64,000 nucleotides of DNA from contig JBFWRK010000006.1 in the NCBI GenBank assembly GCA_050248955.1, positions 1-64,000 of the forward strand, in the 5' to 3' direction. Below the pieces are notes generated by a model, which was not told the DNA's origin, did no database searches, and saw nothing but the letters and a program-made list of their open reading frames with translations. Positions 15,512 to 23,855 of this stretch are shown here, piece by piece (position 1 is the stretch's first letter; every line of letters begins with the position of its first letter). Source of the DNA: JBFWRK01 sp050248955 (GTDB lineage Bacteria; Actinomycetota; Acidimicrobiia; Acidimicrobiales; Ilumatobacteraceae). A program made the translations under genes and the position numbers.

Positions 15512-18397
15512 ATGAAGCACGGCGTCGCCCCGACACGCCCCGCCGGTCATTGCTCCAGAGCGCGACGTGCACCTCGTGTCGTCGTCGTGACGGCCGTGCT
15601 CGGTGCGGCCGCTCTTGGTGCGGGCCCGCGCGGTGCGATACCAGCGTCCGCCGTTCCGGGCCCGTCGATCTCCGATGGCGGCGTCTTCGCCTACGTCGAG
15701 CAGGCGCCGGCGCTCGCGATCGGCACCGGACTGACGGTGACCGGCGGTGGGTCCTCGTTCGGCGCCGGATACCTCGACGTCGCGGTCGGCGCGGGGCAGG
15801 CGGGCGAGACGCTGTCGTTCTCGGACGACGGAGCCGGGCTCGTCGCGAACAGCGTGGTCTCGGTCCACGGGTCGTCCGTGTACGTGGGCGACGGCGACAG
15901 CGCCGAGCCCATCGGGTTCATCGATCCGACCAGGAACGGAGCTGCGGGCGCGCCGCTGCGCGTGCACTTCCGCGTGCCACTCGACAACCCCGGCTTCGAG
16001 GCCGGCGATCTCACGGGCTGGACCGCGCTCGATCAACGGATCGATCTCGGTGCCGACCAGGTCGCCGGCTGCCTGACCGCCGACACGAGCACCTACCCGA
16101 CGGCGTATGACCTTGGCGTGCCGCTTCCGGCGCGTCAGCCGGGAGACGACCTTGGAACGCTCTACGGCGATGGCTTCAGCCCGGTCAATGACGACTACAT
16201 CCCAACAGTCGCGGGAACGAAGTCCACGACAGTGGTCAGTGACGCTCCCGTGGAGGGGTCCCATTCAGTGCGGCTCACGTCGAGTGGAGTCACCACGAGG
16301 TCCGGCTTCGACGTCACACACGGCCCCGCAGTCGTAAGCGATGCCTTCTCCGCGCGCTTCGGCGACAAGGTGAATTTCGATTGGCGGGCGGTGGCAGGCG
16401 CTGGAGGGCACGCAGTTCTGGCATATCTAGTTGACACAACAACGTGCACCCAGACGGAGCTCCTTGACTCGACGGCATCGACGCTCGCGTCGACGATGTG
16501 GGCAAGCGTGGAATCCGTGGTTCCTGCGAGTTCTGACAACTATCGAATTGTGCTGGTCGCAGGCACCTTCGACATCGTCGGTGGCCGGAGCGCCGGAGCC
16601 GCTTTGTACCTGGATGACTTGCGGGTGTTCACGACGGTGGCGACGGACGACGTCGTGCAGCAGCTCGCGCGCAAGCTGCGCTACCGGAACACCTCGGTGG
16701 CGGCACCGACGGCACGGACGGTCACCGTGGCCGTCGAAACCGGTGACGGCGCCAGTGCATCCGACACGATCACCGTGAACGTCGCGCCGCAGCCTGCCGC
16801 TCCCGTCCTCACCGACAGCACGCTCGGTGCGCCGCACGTCGGCGCGCCGTACGCCGATGGTGTGGCGGCGACCGGCTATCCCGCGCCGACGTACTCACTC
16901 AGCGCCGGGACGATGCCGCCGGGTCTCGGCCTCGACACGGTCACCGGCGCGATCACCGGCACGCCCACGATCGCCGCGCCGTACGCGTTCACGATCTCTG
17001 CGAGCAATCCCTCCGGCTCGACGTCGGTCGCGTTCTCGGGCGGCGTGGTCGGACCGCCAACCGCGTTCACCGATGGCGCGATCGGCTCGATGACGTGGGG
17101 CATGTCCGCCAGCGATGCGATCGCCACGGACGGCTACCCGAAGCCGAGCTTCGGTGTCGCAGCCGGCGCACTGCCGCCGGGCCTGAGCTTGAGCTCCAGC
17201 ACGGGCGCACTGACCGGCACGCCGACCGCACCCGGCCGCTTCGACTTCACGATCGCGGCGAGCAACGGCATCGGCACCGTGTCGAAGTCGTTCTCGATCC
17301 TCGTGGCATCGACGGATCGTGGATTCGCCGGGTTGTCCCCGATCCGGGTGCTCGACACGCGCACATCGGGGGAGAAGCACGCGGGTGGCTCCGTTCGGGA
17401 GGTCGTGATCGCAGGCGTGGGCGGGTTGCCGTCCGATGCGACGGCGGTTGCCATGAACGTCGCCGTGACGGAGCCCGACGACGCCGGCTTCATCACGGTG
17501 TTCCCGTGCGGCGCCACGGTCCCGTGGGTCGCGAACCTGAACTACGTCGCCGGCCAGACCGTGTCGAACGCCGTGATGGCCTCGATCGGTGACGGCGGAA
17601 GGGTCTGCCTGTACGCCAGCTCGACGACGCACGTCGTCGTCGATGTCGACGGCGCATACAGCGCCACCACCGGTCACGGCCAGCTGCAGGCGCGCAGCCC
17701 GGCACGGCTGTCCGACTCGCGCGACGATGCCGTGAAGCCGGAGGCCGGCTCGGTGCGTCGCGTGCAGGTGGCCGGGCGGATGGGCGTGCCGTCGGACGCG
17801 ACGTCTGTCGTGGTCAACGTCGCCGTGACCGAGCCGGAGGACGCCGGGTACGTCACGCTGTTCGCCTGCGGCGAGCAACTGCCGTTGGCCGCCAACCTGA
17901 ACTACGTCGCCGGGCAGACGATCTCGAACGCCGCGACCTCGGCGCTCGGTGACGGTGGCGCCGTGTGCCTCTTCACGTCGGCTGCGGCGCATCTCGTGGT
18001 CGACGTCACCGGCGCGTACGTCCCGTCCGGCGGATCGGGCCACGTGCCGGGCATCGCGCCCGACCGGCTGGTCGACACACGAACCATCGGTGGCGCGGTC
18101 GAAGCCGGCACGGTGCACGAGGTGCTGGTGGCCGGCCGAAGCGGGGTGCCCGCGGATGCTGCAGCTGTCGCGATCAACCTCGCCATCGTCGAGCCGTCGA
18201 CGGACGGGTACGCGACCGTTCATCCCTGCGGGTCGGACGTTCCGTTGGCGGCGAGCGTCAACTTCACCGCCGGGCAGACCGTCTCCAACGCTGTGATCGC
18301 GGCGACCGGTGGAAGCGGCACGGTGTGCGTGTACACGACCGCGACGACCCACCTGGTGATCGATGTGAACGGCGCGTACTCCTCACCGATCGTGTGA
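15512..18397 (+). CDS. Large secreted Ig-like/putative adhesin with inserted domain and three two-cysteine repeats
   Basis: 961 residues from the ATG at 15512, with AAGGAAGG upstream; the frame is open earlier but without a ribosome site. An Arg-rich signal peptide leads to AIPASAVPG. Residues about 45-157 plus 378-425 form one cadherin/RTX-like unit (..RNGAAGAPLRVHF // KLRYRNTSVAAPTARTV) that is split by a jelly-roll-like domain (about 157-378, beginning NPGFEAGDLTGWTA and ending LYLDDLRVF). Two He_PIG-type Ig domains follow (about 430-510 and 513-600; TGYPAPTYSLSAGTMPPGL, DGYPKPSFGVAAGALPPGL). Three repeats (about 608-718, 728-838, 847-960) match those of the 6820-8874 protein, with VFPCG and VC cysteines. 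Probable surface adhesin or matrix protein (inference). Confidence 0.86.
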   Translation: MKHGVAPTRPAGHCSRARRAPRVVVVTAVLGAAALGAGPRGAIPASAVPGPSISDGGVFAYVEQAPALAIGTGLTVTGGGSSFGAGYLDVAVGAGQAGETLSFSDDGAGLVANSVVSVHGSSVYVGDGDSAEPIGFIDPTRNGAAGAPLRVHFRVPLDNPGFEAGDLTGWTALDQRIDLGADQVAGCLTADTSTYPTAYDLGVPLPARQPGDDLGTLYGDGFSPVNDDYIPTVAGTKSTTVVSDAPVEGSHSVRLTSSGVTTRSGFDVTHGPAVVSDAFSARFGDKVNFDWRAVAGAGGHAVLAYLVDTTTCTQTELLDSTASTLASTMWASVESVVPASSDNYRIVLVAGTFDIVGGRSAGAALYLDDLRVFTTVATDDVVQQLARKLRYRNTSVAAPTARTVTVAVETGDGASASDTITVNVAPQPAAPVLTDSTLGAPHVGAPYADGVAATGYPAPTYSLSAGTMPPGLGLDTVTGAITGTPTIAAPYAFTISASNPSGSTSVAFSGGVVGPPTAFTDGAIGSMTWGMSASDAIATDGYPKPSFGVAAGALPPGLSLSSSTGALTGTPTAPGRFDFTIAASNGIGTVSKSFSILVASTDRGFAGLSPIRVLDTRTSGEKHAGGSVREVVIAGVGGLPSDATAVAMNVAVTEPDDAGFITVFPCGATVPWVANLNYVAGQTVSNAVMASIGDGGRVCLYASSTTHVVVDVDGAYSATTGHGQLQARSPARLSDSRDDAVKPEAGSVRRVQVAGRMGVPSDATSVVVNVAVTEPEDAGYVTLFACGEQLPLAANLNYVAGQTISNAATSALGDGGAVCLFTSAAAHLVVDVTGAYVPSGGSGHVPGIAPDRLVDTRTIGGAVEAGTVHEVLVAGRSGVPADAAAVAINLAIVEPSTDGYATVHPCGSDVPLAASVNFTAGQTVSNAVIAATGGSGTVCVYTTATTHLVIDVNGAYSSPIV

Positions 18398-18446
18398 CCC
18401 GGACCAGACGGCTGCGCCTCGCCTCGGCGCGTGCGATGCTGCCCGG

Positions 18447-19067
18447 GTGCCGATGACGCAACGCACCGCGCAGGCCGCGGCGACGCGGGCGAAGATCCTC
18501 GAGACGACCGTCGCCGCGCTGGAGGCGGGTGGTGACGACGCTGTCCGTGTCGCCGAGATCGTCGCGGCAGCAGGCGTCTCGACCGGCGCGCTCTACCACC
18601 ACTTCGGCGGTCGGGAGGGTCTGGTCGTCGCCGCCCGGGTCGAGCAGTTCCGCGCCGCGTTGCCGCCCGACGTCGACGCACTCGTCGAGCTCGTGGCGAC
18701 CGCTACGTCTGTCGAGGAGTTCCGAGCCGGGATGCGACGCATCGCCCGCCTCGCCCACGGTGCCAGCCGTGCTCGCAACCGCAGCCTCAGGGCGGACGTC
18801 ATCGGCGCCGCGCACGGACAGCCCGCGTTGGCAGACGCGCTGGCGGAGGAGCAGCATGCGCACGCCGTCGCGCTGGAGGCGATGATGAGAAAGGCGCAGG
18901 AGCGATCGTTCCTCGCCCGCGACCTCGACCCGCATGCCGTCGCGGTGCTGTTCCAGGGGTTGTCGTTCGGGCTGATCCTGTCCGACCTCGACACGATCGA
19001 GCCGCTCGACGAAGACCGCTGGGGGGAGCTGATCGGCCGGTTGATCGACGCCGTCCTCGCGCCGTGA
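18447..19067 (+). CDS. TetR/AcrR family transcriptional regulator
   Basis: 206 residues; GTG at 18447 used, ATG at 18453 equally possible. The N-terminal helix-turn-helix is clear: ATRAKILETTVAALEAGG, VRVAEIVAAAGVSTGALYHHFGGREGLVVAA, with the TGALYHHF recognition-helix signature. The remainder is the ligand/dimer domain, whose inducer cannot be told. It lies between the secreted repeat protein and the KdpD-like membrane protein on the same strand; 84 bp separate it from the latter. Confidence 0.9.
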   Translation: MPMTQRTAQAAATRAKILETTVAALEAGGDDAVRVAEIVAAAGVSTGALYHHFGGREGLVVAARVEQFRAALPPDVDALVELVATATSVEEFRAGMRRIARLAHGASRARNRSLRADVIGAAHGQPALADALAEEQHAHAVALEAMMRKAQERSFLARDLDPHAVAVLFQGLSFGLILSDLDTIEPLDEDRWGELIGRLIDAVLAP

Positions 19068-19151
19068 AGGAAGCGTGAAGGCTCGCGCTCGGGCCGCAAG
19101 GAGTAGGTGAAGAACGTCGTCGAGCCGTGCACAAGGGTGTAGACCGGCATC

Positions 19152-19943
19152 GTGAACCGCTCGACAGCGCCTCCTCCTCCTGAGACACCATCGCCGCCGG
19201 CACTCGCTGCTTCCCTCGGCGCATTCGCAGCGCTCATCGTCGCCATGGCGCTGGTGCCCGTGCGCGAGGAGTTCGGGAGCGCCAACGTCGCCATCGTGCT
19301 CGTGATGGTCATCATCGCCGCGGCGGCCGGCGGCCGGATGGCCGGGGTCGTGACTGCGCTCGTCGCGGCGATGTCGTTCAACTTCCTGCACACGAAGCCG
19401 TACCTGTCGCTGCGCATCCACGCCGGACGCGACGTGTTCACGGTCGCACTGCTGGTCGTCGTCGGGGTAGCCGTCGGCTCGCTCGCGCAGCTGTACGGCA
19501 CCGCCAGGGCACGGTCGGCGCAGCGGCTCTCGGAGGGCGAGCTGATGGAGCGTGTGGCGCGCCTCGTCGCCGCCGACGTGCCGACGATTGCGGTCTGGGA
19601 TGCGGTGCGGACCGGTTTGACCGAGCAGCTGCGCCTCGCCGACTGCCGGTTCGAACCCGGGCCGGAGAGCGGTCGGGTCACGATCGGCCAGCATGGCCGC
19701 ATCCTGTCCACCCACTTGGACTTCACGGGCAACGGCTTCGCGTTGCCGCCCGAGGGCGTCGACCTACCCGTCGTCTTCGCCGGTCAGCGGATCGGCGCGA
19801 TCGTGATGGTGCCACGGCCTCGCGGTGGAACTCGACGCGAGGACCGGCGCATGGCCGTCGCGCTCGCCGATCTCCTGGCCGCGACGCTCGCTCGTAGGCC
19901 GGAGCCGATCGACGCGTTCACGACGCCACCCGAGACGACGTGA
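19152..19943 (+). CDS. DUF4118 (KdpD-like) membrane protein without a kinase domain
   Basis: 263 residues, GTG start at 19152. The N-terminal half has several membrane segments ending in the DUF4118 landmark AMSFNFLHTKPYLSLRI, which is the four-helix region of KdpD sensor kinases ('NYFFTPP..' type). A GAF-like remnant follows (ERVARLVAADVPTIAVWDAV ... VVFAGQRIGAIVMVP), but there is no HisKA or HATPase domain. It converges on kdpE, 55 bp away. This suggests a truncated KdpD-type sensor module; whether it affects KdpDE signalling is unknown. Confidence 0.82.
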   Translation: MNRSTAPPPPETPSPPALAASLGAFAALIVAMALVPVREEFGSANVAIVLVMVIIAAAAGGRMAGVVTALVAAMSFNFLHTKPYLSLRIHAGRDVFTVALLVVVGVAVGSLAQLYGTARARSAQRLSEGELMERVARLVAADVPTIAVWDAVRTGLTEQLRLADCRFEPGPESGRVTIGQHGRILSTHLDFTGNGFALPPEGVDLPVVFAGQRIGAIVMVPRPRGGTRREDRRMAVALADLLAATLARRPEPIDAFTTPPETT

Positions 19944-19969
19944 TTGGCTGACCGATCACATCGCGAGGT

Positions 19970-19989
19970 GCTCGGCGAATGGTCCGAGC
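19970..19989. terminator. Hairpin between convergent genes
   Basis: A 6-bp stem GCTCGG / CCGAGC with an 8-base loop lies in the 55-bp gap between the ends of the DUF4118 gene (19943) and kdpE (19999). No T-run follows on either strand; position favours a bidirectional terminator. Confidence 0.4.
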
Positions 19990-19998
19990 TCAGCGCCG

Positions 19999-20688
19999 TC
20001 AGCCGGTTCGCTCATTGACGAATCGGTAGCCCATGCCTGGCTCGGTCAGAAGGTAACGGGGCCGGCTCGGATTCGGCTCGAGCTTGCGCCGCAGGTGCGC
20101 CATGTGAACACGCAAGTAGTTGCTCTCCTCGCCGTAGCTCGGTCCCCACACCTCTTGGAGGAGGTTCTTCTGGACGACGAGGCGGCCCGCACTGCGGACG
20201 AGCACCTCGAGCAGGGCCCATTCCGTCGGGGTCAGCCGGATGGGGGCTCCGGCGACGTCCGTGACGCGTCGGTCGGCGAGATCGATGTGGAAGTGATCGG
20301 TGTCGACCGTCGCTGCTTCTCCGGTGGGCGTGTTGCGGCGCAGCGCGGCGCGCACGCGAGCGAGGAGCTCGTCCATGCCGAACGGCTTGGCGACGTAGTC
20401 GTCCGCACCGGCGTCGAGTGCAGCGACCTTGTCCGACTCGGCGCCGCGCGCCGAGAGGATGATGATCGGCACCTGCGTCCACCCGCGGAGCCCGGCGACC
20501 ACCTCGACCCCGTCCATGCCCGGGAGTCCGAGGTCGAGGATGACGAGGTCGGGATGATGACGCGCGGCCAGGACGAGGGCTTCCTCACCGGTGCCGGCGA
20601 GCAGCACCTCGTAGTTGCGCGCCTTCAGGTTCGCGCGGAGCGCGCGCTGGATCGGGGGCTCGTCGTCGACGACGAGCACCGTGGTCAT
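19999..20688 (-). CDS. kdpE: Response regulator KdpE (OmpR/PhoB family)
   Basis: 229 residues from the ATG at 20686-20688, which overlaps the kdpD stop by 4 bases. Receiver domain: VLVVDDEPP (acidic pocket), VILDLGLPGMDG with the phospho-acceptor Asp, and a conserved Lys in YVAKPFGMDELLARV. The C-terminal winged helix (LTPTEWALLEVLVRSAGRLV ... SNYLRVHMAHLRRKLE) is of the OmpR type. In the known pathway KdpD phosphorylates KdpE, which activates kdpFABC under K+ limitation or osmotic stress. It is last in the operon. Confidence 0.95.
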   Translation of the reverse strand: MTTVLVVDDEPPIQRALRANLKARNYEVLLAGTGEEALVLAARHHPDLVILDLGLPGMDGVEVVAGLRGWTQVPIIILSARGAESDKVAALDAGADDYVAKPFGMDELLARVRAALRRNTPTGEAATVDTDHFHIDLADRRVTDVAGAPIRLTPTEWALLEVLVRSAGRLVVQKNLLQEVWGPSYGEESNYLRVHMAHLRRKLEPNPSRPRYLLTEPGMGYRFVNERTG

Positions 20689-23195
20689 GGTTGTGCCACC
20701 GGGTACCGGGGGAGCGAGACGACCATGGTGGTGCCACCCCCAGGGGTGTCCTCGATCGTCAGCTCGGCACCCATGGCTTCGCTGAACCCGCGAGCAATGG
20801 CGAGCCCGAGGCCCACTCCGCTTCCGTGGTCGACGAGCCGCTGGAAGGGGCGGAAGACCTCGTCGCGCTTCTTCACGTCGATGCCCGGTCCCTGGTCGAC
20901 GACCCGGAGCAGCACGCGCCCGGCGATGGCGCCCGCCTCGACGCGAGTCGGGCGATGATCGGCGAAGGTGATGGCATTGTCGATGAGGTTGGCGATCACA
21001 CGCTCCAGGAGCTGCGGGTCCGCGCTGATCGTCGGGAGATCTTCGGGTAGGTCGAGGAGGACGTTTCGTGCCCGCGGACCGATCGCCGCCAGGGCGCCGG
21101 GCACGACCTCCTCGAGCGCGGTCTCCCTGATCGACGGGGTGATCACGCCGGCTTGGATCCGGCTCATCTCCAGCAGTGAGCTCACCAAGCCCGTGAGGCG
21201 GTCTGTCTCGTCCTCGATGGTGGCGTAGAACTCGTCGATCTGGTCCCTCTCCCAGTGGATATCGGCCTGGCGGAGGCTCGTGATGGTGGCCTTGATCGAG
21301 GACAGGGGTGTGCGCAGGTCGTGCGACACCGCCTGGAGCAGGCTCGCCCGCAGGTCGTTGGCGGACTTGAGCTCCGCGGCGCGCGCTGCTTCCATTTGGA
21401 GTCGCCGAGTCTCGAGCACGAGCGTGGCTTGCGCGGTCAGTGCGCGCAGCAGCTGGTGGTCCTCGGCGGCCAACCGCCCACCGGTCAGGACGAGGGTCCT
21501 GTCGCCACCCAGCGTCTCGCAGATGTCGCCATCGCTCGGCTCGGCCGGCACGGGTTCGCCGGACGAGGCCTCGACGTCCCATGTCCGCCCCGCTTGGCGC
21601 AGCACCGCCGCAGCCTGGGCGCCGAACGTCGTCCGGACCTGCTCGACGAACTCAGGAAGGCCCTGTGGATCGGTCAGCGAACCGGCCATGCGCGCCATCG
21701 CCTCGGCTTCGGCTCGCACGCGGGTGAGCTCCTCGCCCCGTCGAGCGGCGAGATCGACGAGATAGCTGACGAGACCGGCGGCGAGCATGAAGATGACAAG
21801 GGCGAGCACGTTCTCCCCGTCACCGATGCTGAAGCGGTGCAACGGCGGGGTGAAGTAGTAGTTGGCGAGCAGGAAGGCGATCACCGCTGCCGCGACGGCT
21901 GGCGCGGCGCCTCCGACCGCACCGATCGCGAGCACGGAGAGGAGGTAGATCAGCAGCACGCTCGGCAACGCCATCGAATCGCGAAGCGCGACCAGCACGA
22001 CGGTGACAGCCGGAAGCCCGATGCCGGCCAGTGCGGCCCCGATCGCCAGGCGGCGTGGCGGGAGCACCGCCACCCTCCGCCTCGGCCGGACCGAGGGGAG
22101 CGACAACCCGGAGGGACCATCGGCGGATTGCGGCGAGATGACGTGCACGTCGATCGGGCCGGCTCGTCGGACCACTCTGTTGATGATCGAGCCCTGCACG
22201 ATCTCGTGCCAACGGCTTCGGTGCGACGCGCCGAGCACGATCTGAGTGGCGTTCGCGGCTCGCGCAAAGTCAGTGAGCGCAGCGGCGACATCCGCGCCCG
22301 TGATCGCCTGGTAATCGCCGCCGAGCTCCCCGAGCAGCTTCCGATGGTCCCCGAGCCGGGCTTCGGACGGCCCGGACAACCCGTCGTCGCGTTGCACGTG
22401 GACCCCGGTCAGCTCCCCGCGGGCCCGCTGCGCGAGACGAGCGGCGCGACGGATGAGGTGCTCGCCGCCGGCCGCGCCTGTTATCGCGACGACCACGCGC
22501 TCGCGGGTCTCCCATGGCTTCTCGATCCCGTGGCGCTCGCGATACTGCTCGAGTGCCTCGTCGACCTTGTCGGCGAGCCAGAGCAGCGCGAGCTCCCGGA
22601 GCGCGCCCAGGTTGCCCGTCCGGAAGTAGTGGGCGAGCGCCGCGTCGACCTTCTCCGGTCCGTAGATGTTCCCGTGCGCCATGCGCCGGCGCAACGCCTC
22701 GGGGGTCTGATCGACGAGTTCGACCTGATCGGAGTCACGCACGACGTGGTCGGGGATCGTCTCTCGCTGGGTCACACCGGTGATCTGCTCGACGACGTCG
22801 TTGAGCGACTCGAGGTGCTGGATGTTCACCGTCGAGATGACATCGATGCCGGCATCGAGCAGCTCGTTCACGTCGTGCCAGCGCTTCTCGTTGCGGCTGC
22901 CCGGGACGTTGGAGTGGGCGAGCTCGTCGACGAGGGCGATCTCGGGGTGGCGAGCGATGACAGCGTCGACGTCCATCTCCTCGAACATCGCCCCGCGATA
23001 CGTGATCGTCTTGCGGGGGACGACCTCGAGGTCATCGATCTGCTCTGCGGTCTTCGCTCGGCCGTGGGTCTCGACGTAACCGATCACGATGTCGGCCCCG
23101 CGCTCGCGTCGCCGGCGACCTTCGTTCAGCATTGCGAAGGTCTTGCCCACCCCCGGCGCGGCGCCGAGGTAGATGCGAAGGCTGCCGCGAGCCAT
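20685..23195 (-). CDS. kdpD: Osmosensitive K+ channel sensor histidine kinase KdpD
   Basis: 836 residues. N-terminal KdpD domain with Walker A GAAPGVGKT (residues about 11-19) and the DELAHSNVPGSRNEKRW segment; a USP-like domain (about 225-365, VVAITGAAGGEHLIRRAARL); a four-helix DUF4118 region (about 385-490) with AFLLANYYFTPPLHRFSI; a GAF-like stretch; then HisKA with SHDLRTPLSSIKATI (phospho-His) and a HATPase domain with NLIDNAITFA, VVDQGPGID and GSGVGLGLAIARG. It senses K+ and osmotic status and phosphorylates KdpE. It lies 6 bp after kdpC and overlaps kdpE. Confidence 0.96.
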   Translation of the reverse strand: MARGSLRIYLGAAPGVGKTFAMLNEGRRRRERGADIVIGYVETHGRAKTAEQIDDLEVVPRKTITYRGAMFEEMDVDAVIARHPEIALVDELAHSNVPGSRNEKRWHDVNELLDAGIDVISTVNIQHLESLNDVVEQITGVTQRETIPDHVVRDSDQVELVDQTPEALRRRMAHGNIYGPEKVDAALAHYFRTGNLGALRELALLWLADKVDEALEQYRERHGIEKPWETRERVVVAITGAAGGEHLIRRAARLAQRARGELTGVHVQRDDGLSGPSEARLGDHRKLLGELGGDYQAITGADVAAALTDFARAANATQIVLGASHRSRWHEIVQGSIINRVVRRAGPIDVHVISPQSADGPSGLSLPSVRPRRRVAVLPPRRLAIGAALAGIGLPAVTVVLVALRDSMALPSVLLIYLLSVLAIGAVGGAAPAVAAAVIAFLLANYYFTPPLHRFSIGDGENVLALVIFMLAAGLVSYLVDLAARRGEELTRVRAEAEAMARMAGSLTDPQGLPEFVEQVRTTFGAQAAAVLRQAGRTWDVEASSGEPVPAEPSDGDICETLGGDRTLVLTGGRLAAEDHQLLRALTAQATLVLETRRLQMEAARAAELKSANDLRASLLQAVSHDLRTPLSSIKATITSLRQADIHWERDQIDEFYATIEDETDRLTGLVSSLLEMSRIQAGVITPSIRETALEEVVPGALAAIGPRARNVLLDLPEDLPTISADPQLLERVIANLIDNAITFADHRPTRVEAGAIAGRVLLRVVDQGPGIDVKKRDEVFRPFQRLVDHGSGVGLGLAIARGFSEAMGAELTIEDTPGGGTTMVVSLPRYPVAQP

Positions 23196-23201
23196 CAGGC
23201 G

Positions 23202-23855
23202 TCAGGGGCTGACTTCGTCGAGGTCGAGGTTCAGCATGAGTACGTTGACCCCGTTCTCGCCGAGGAAGCCCAGGCTGCGGTCGGTGACGTGTTGATCGAT
23301 GACGTCGAGCACGGCATCGAGCGGGAGACCGCGGACGTCGGCGACTCGTTGGGCTTGCAGACGTGCGTTGGCGAGGGAGATGTGAGGATCGAGGCCCGAG
23401 CCGGACGCCGCGACCGCGTCGACCGGGACCAACGTGGTGCTGTCGAGGCCGTTCGTCTCACGATAGGCCGCGACGCGCTCCGCCACCATGGCGAGGAAGT
23501 CCTCGTTGGTCGGTCCGAGGTTCGACGCGCCGGACGCAACCAGGCCGAGGTCACCCAGATCGGCGGGCGCCAGCTCGCCCGTCGGCTCTCCGGCGTCGTC
23601 GACCACGTCCACGTAGGCGCCGGCCGCCGCTGCGCCGGCGGCCGAGGGGCGGGTGTGGAAGTACTCGGGGCTCGTGAAGACCTGACCGATCAGCGAGGAT
23701 CCGACGACCACGCCGTCGCGTTCGACGAGCGACCCGTTGGCCTTGTCGTTGAAGACCGCCTGCGCGATGCCGGTCACGACGAGAGGGTAGGCGAGTCCGC
23801 AGAGCACGGTGAGGGCGACGAGCGCCCGAAGTCCGGCGAGCAGTTGTGTGCGCAT
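23202..23855 (-). CDS. kdpC: K+-transporting ATPase subunit C (KdpC)
   Basis: 217 residues. One N-terminal membrane helix (LRALVALTVLCGLAYPLVVTG) and the family landmarks GSSLIGQVFTSPEYFHTRPSA, LDPHISLANARLQAQRVA and NVLMLNLDLDEV. KdpC stabilises the KdpA-KdpB complex and increases ATP affinity. The start codon overlaps the kdpB stop by one base (TGATG arrangement), indicating translational coupling. Confidence 0.95.
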   Translation of the reverse strand: MRTQLLAGLRALVALTVLCGLAYPLVVTGIAQAVFNDKANGSLVERDGVVVGSSLIGQVFTSPEYFHTRPSAAGAAAAGAYVDVVDDAGEPTGELAPADLGDLGLVASGASNLGPTNEDFLAMVAERVAAYRETNGLDSTTLVPVDAVAASGSGLDPHISLANARLQAQRVADVRGLPLDAVLDVIDQHVTDRSLGFLGENGVNVLMLNLDLDEVSP

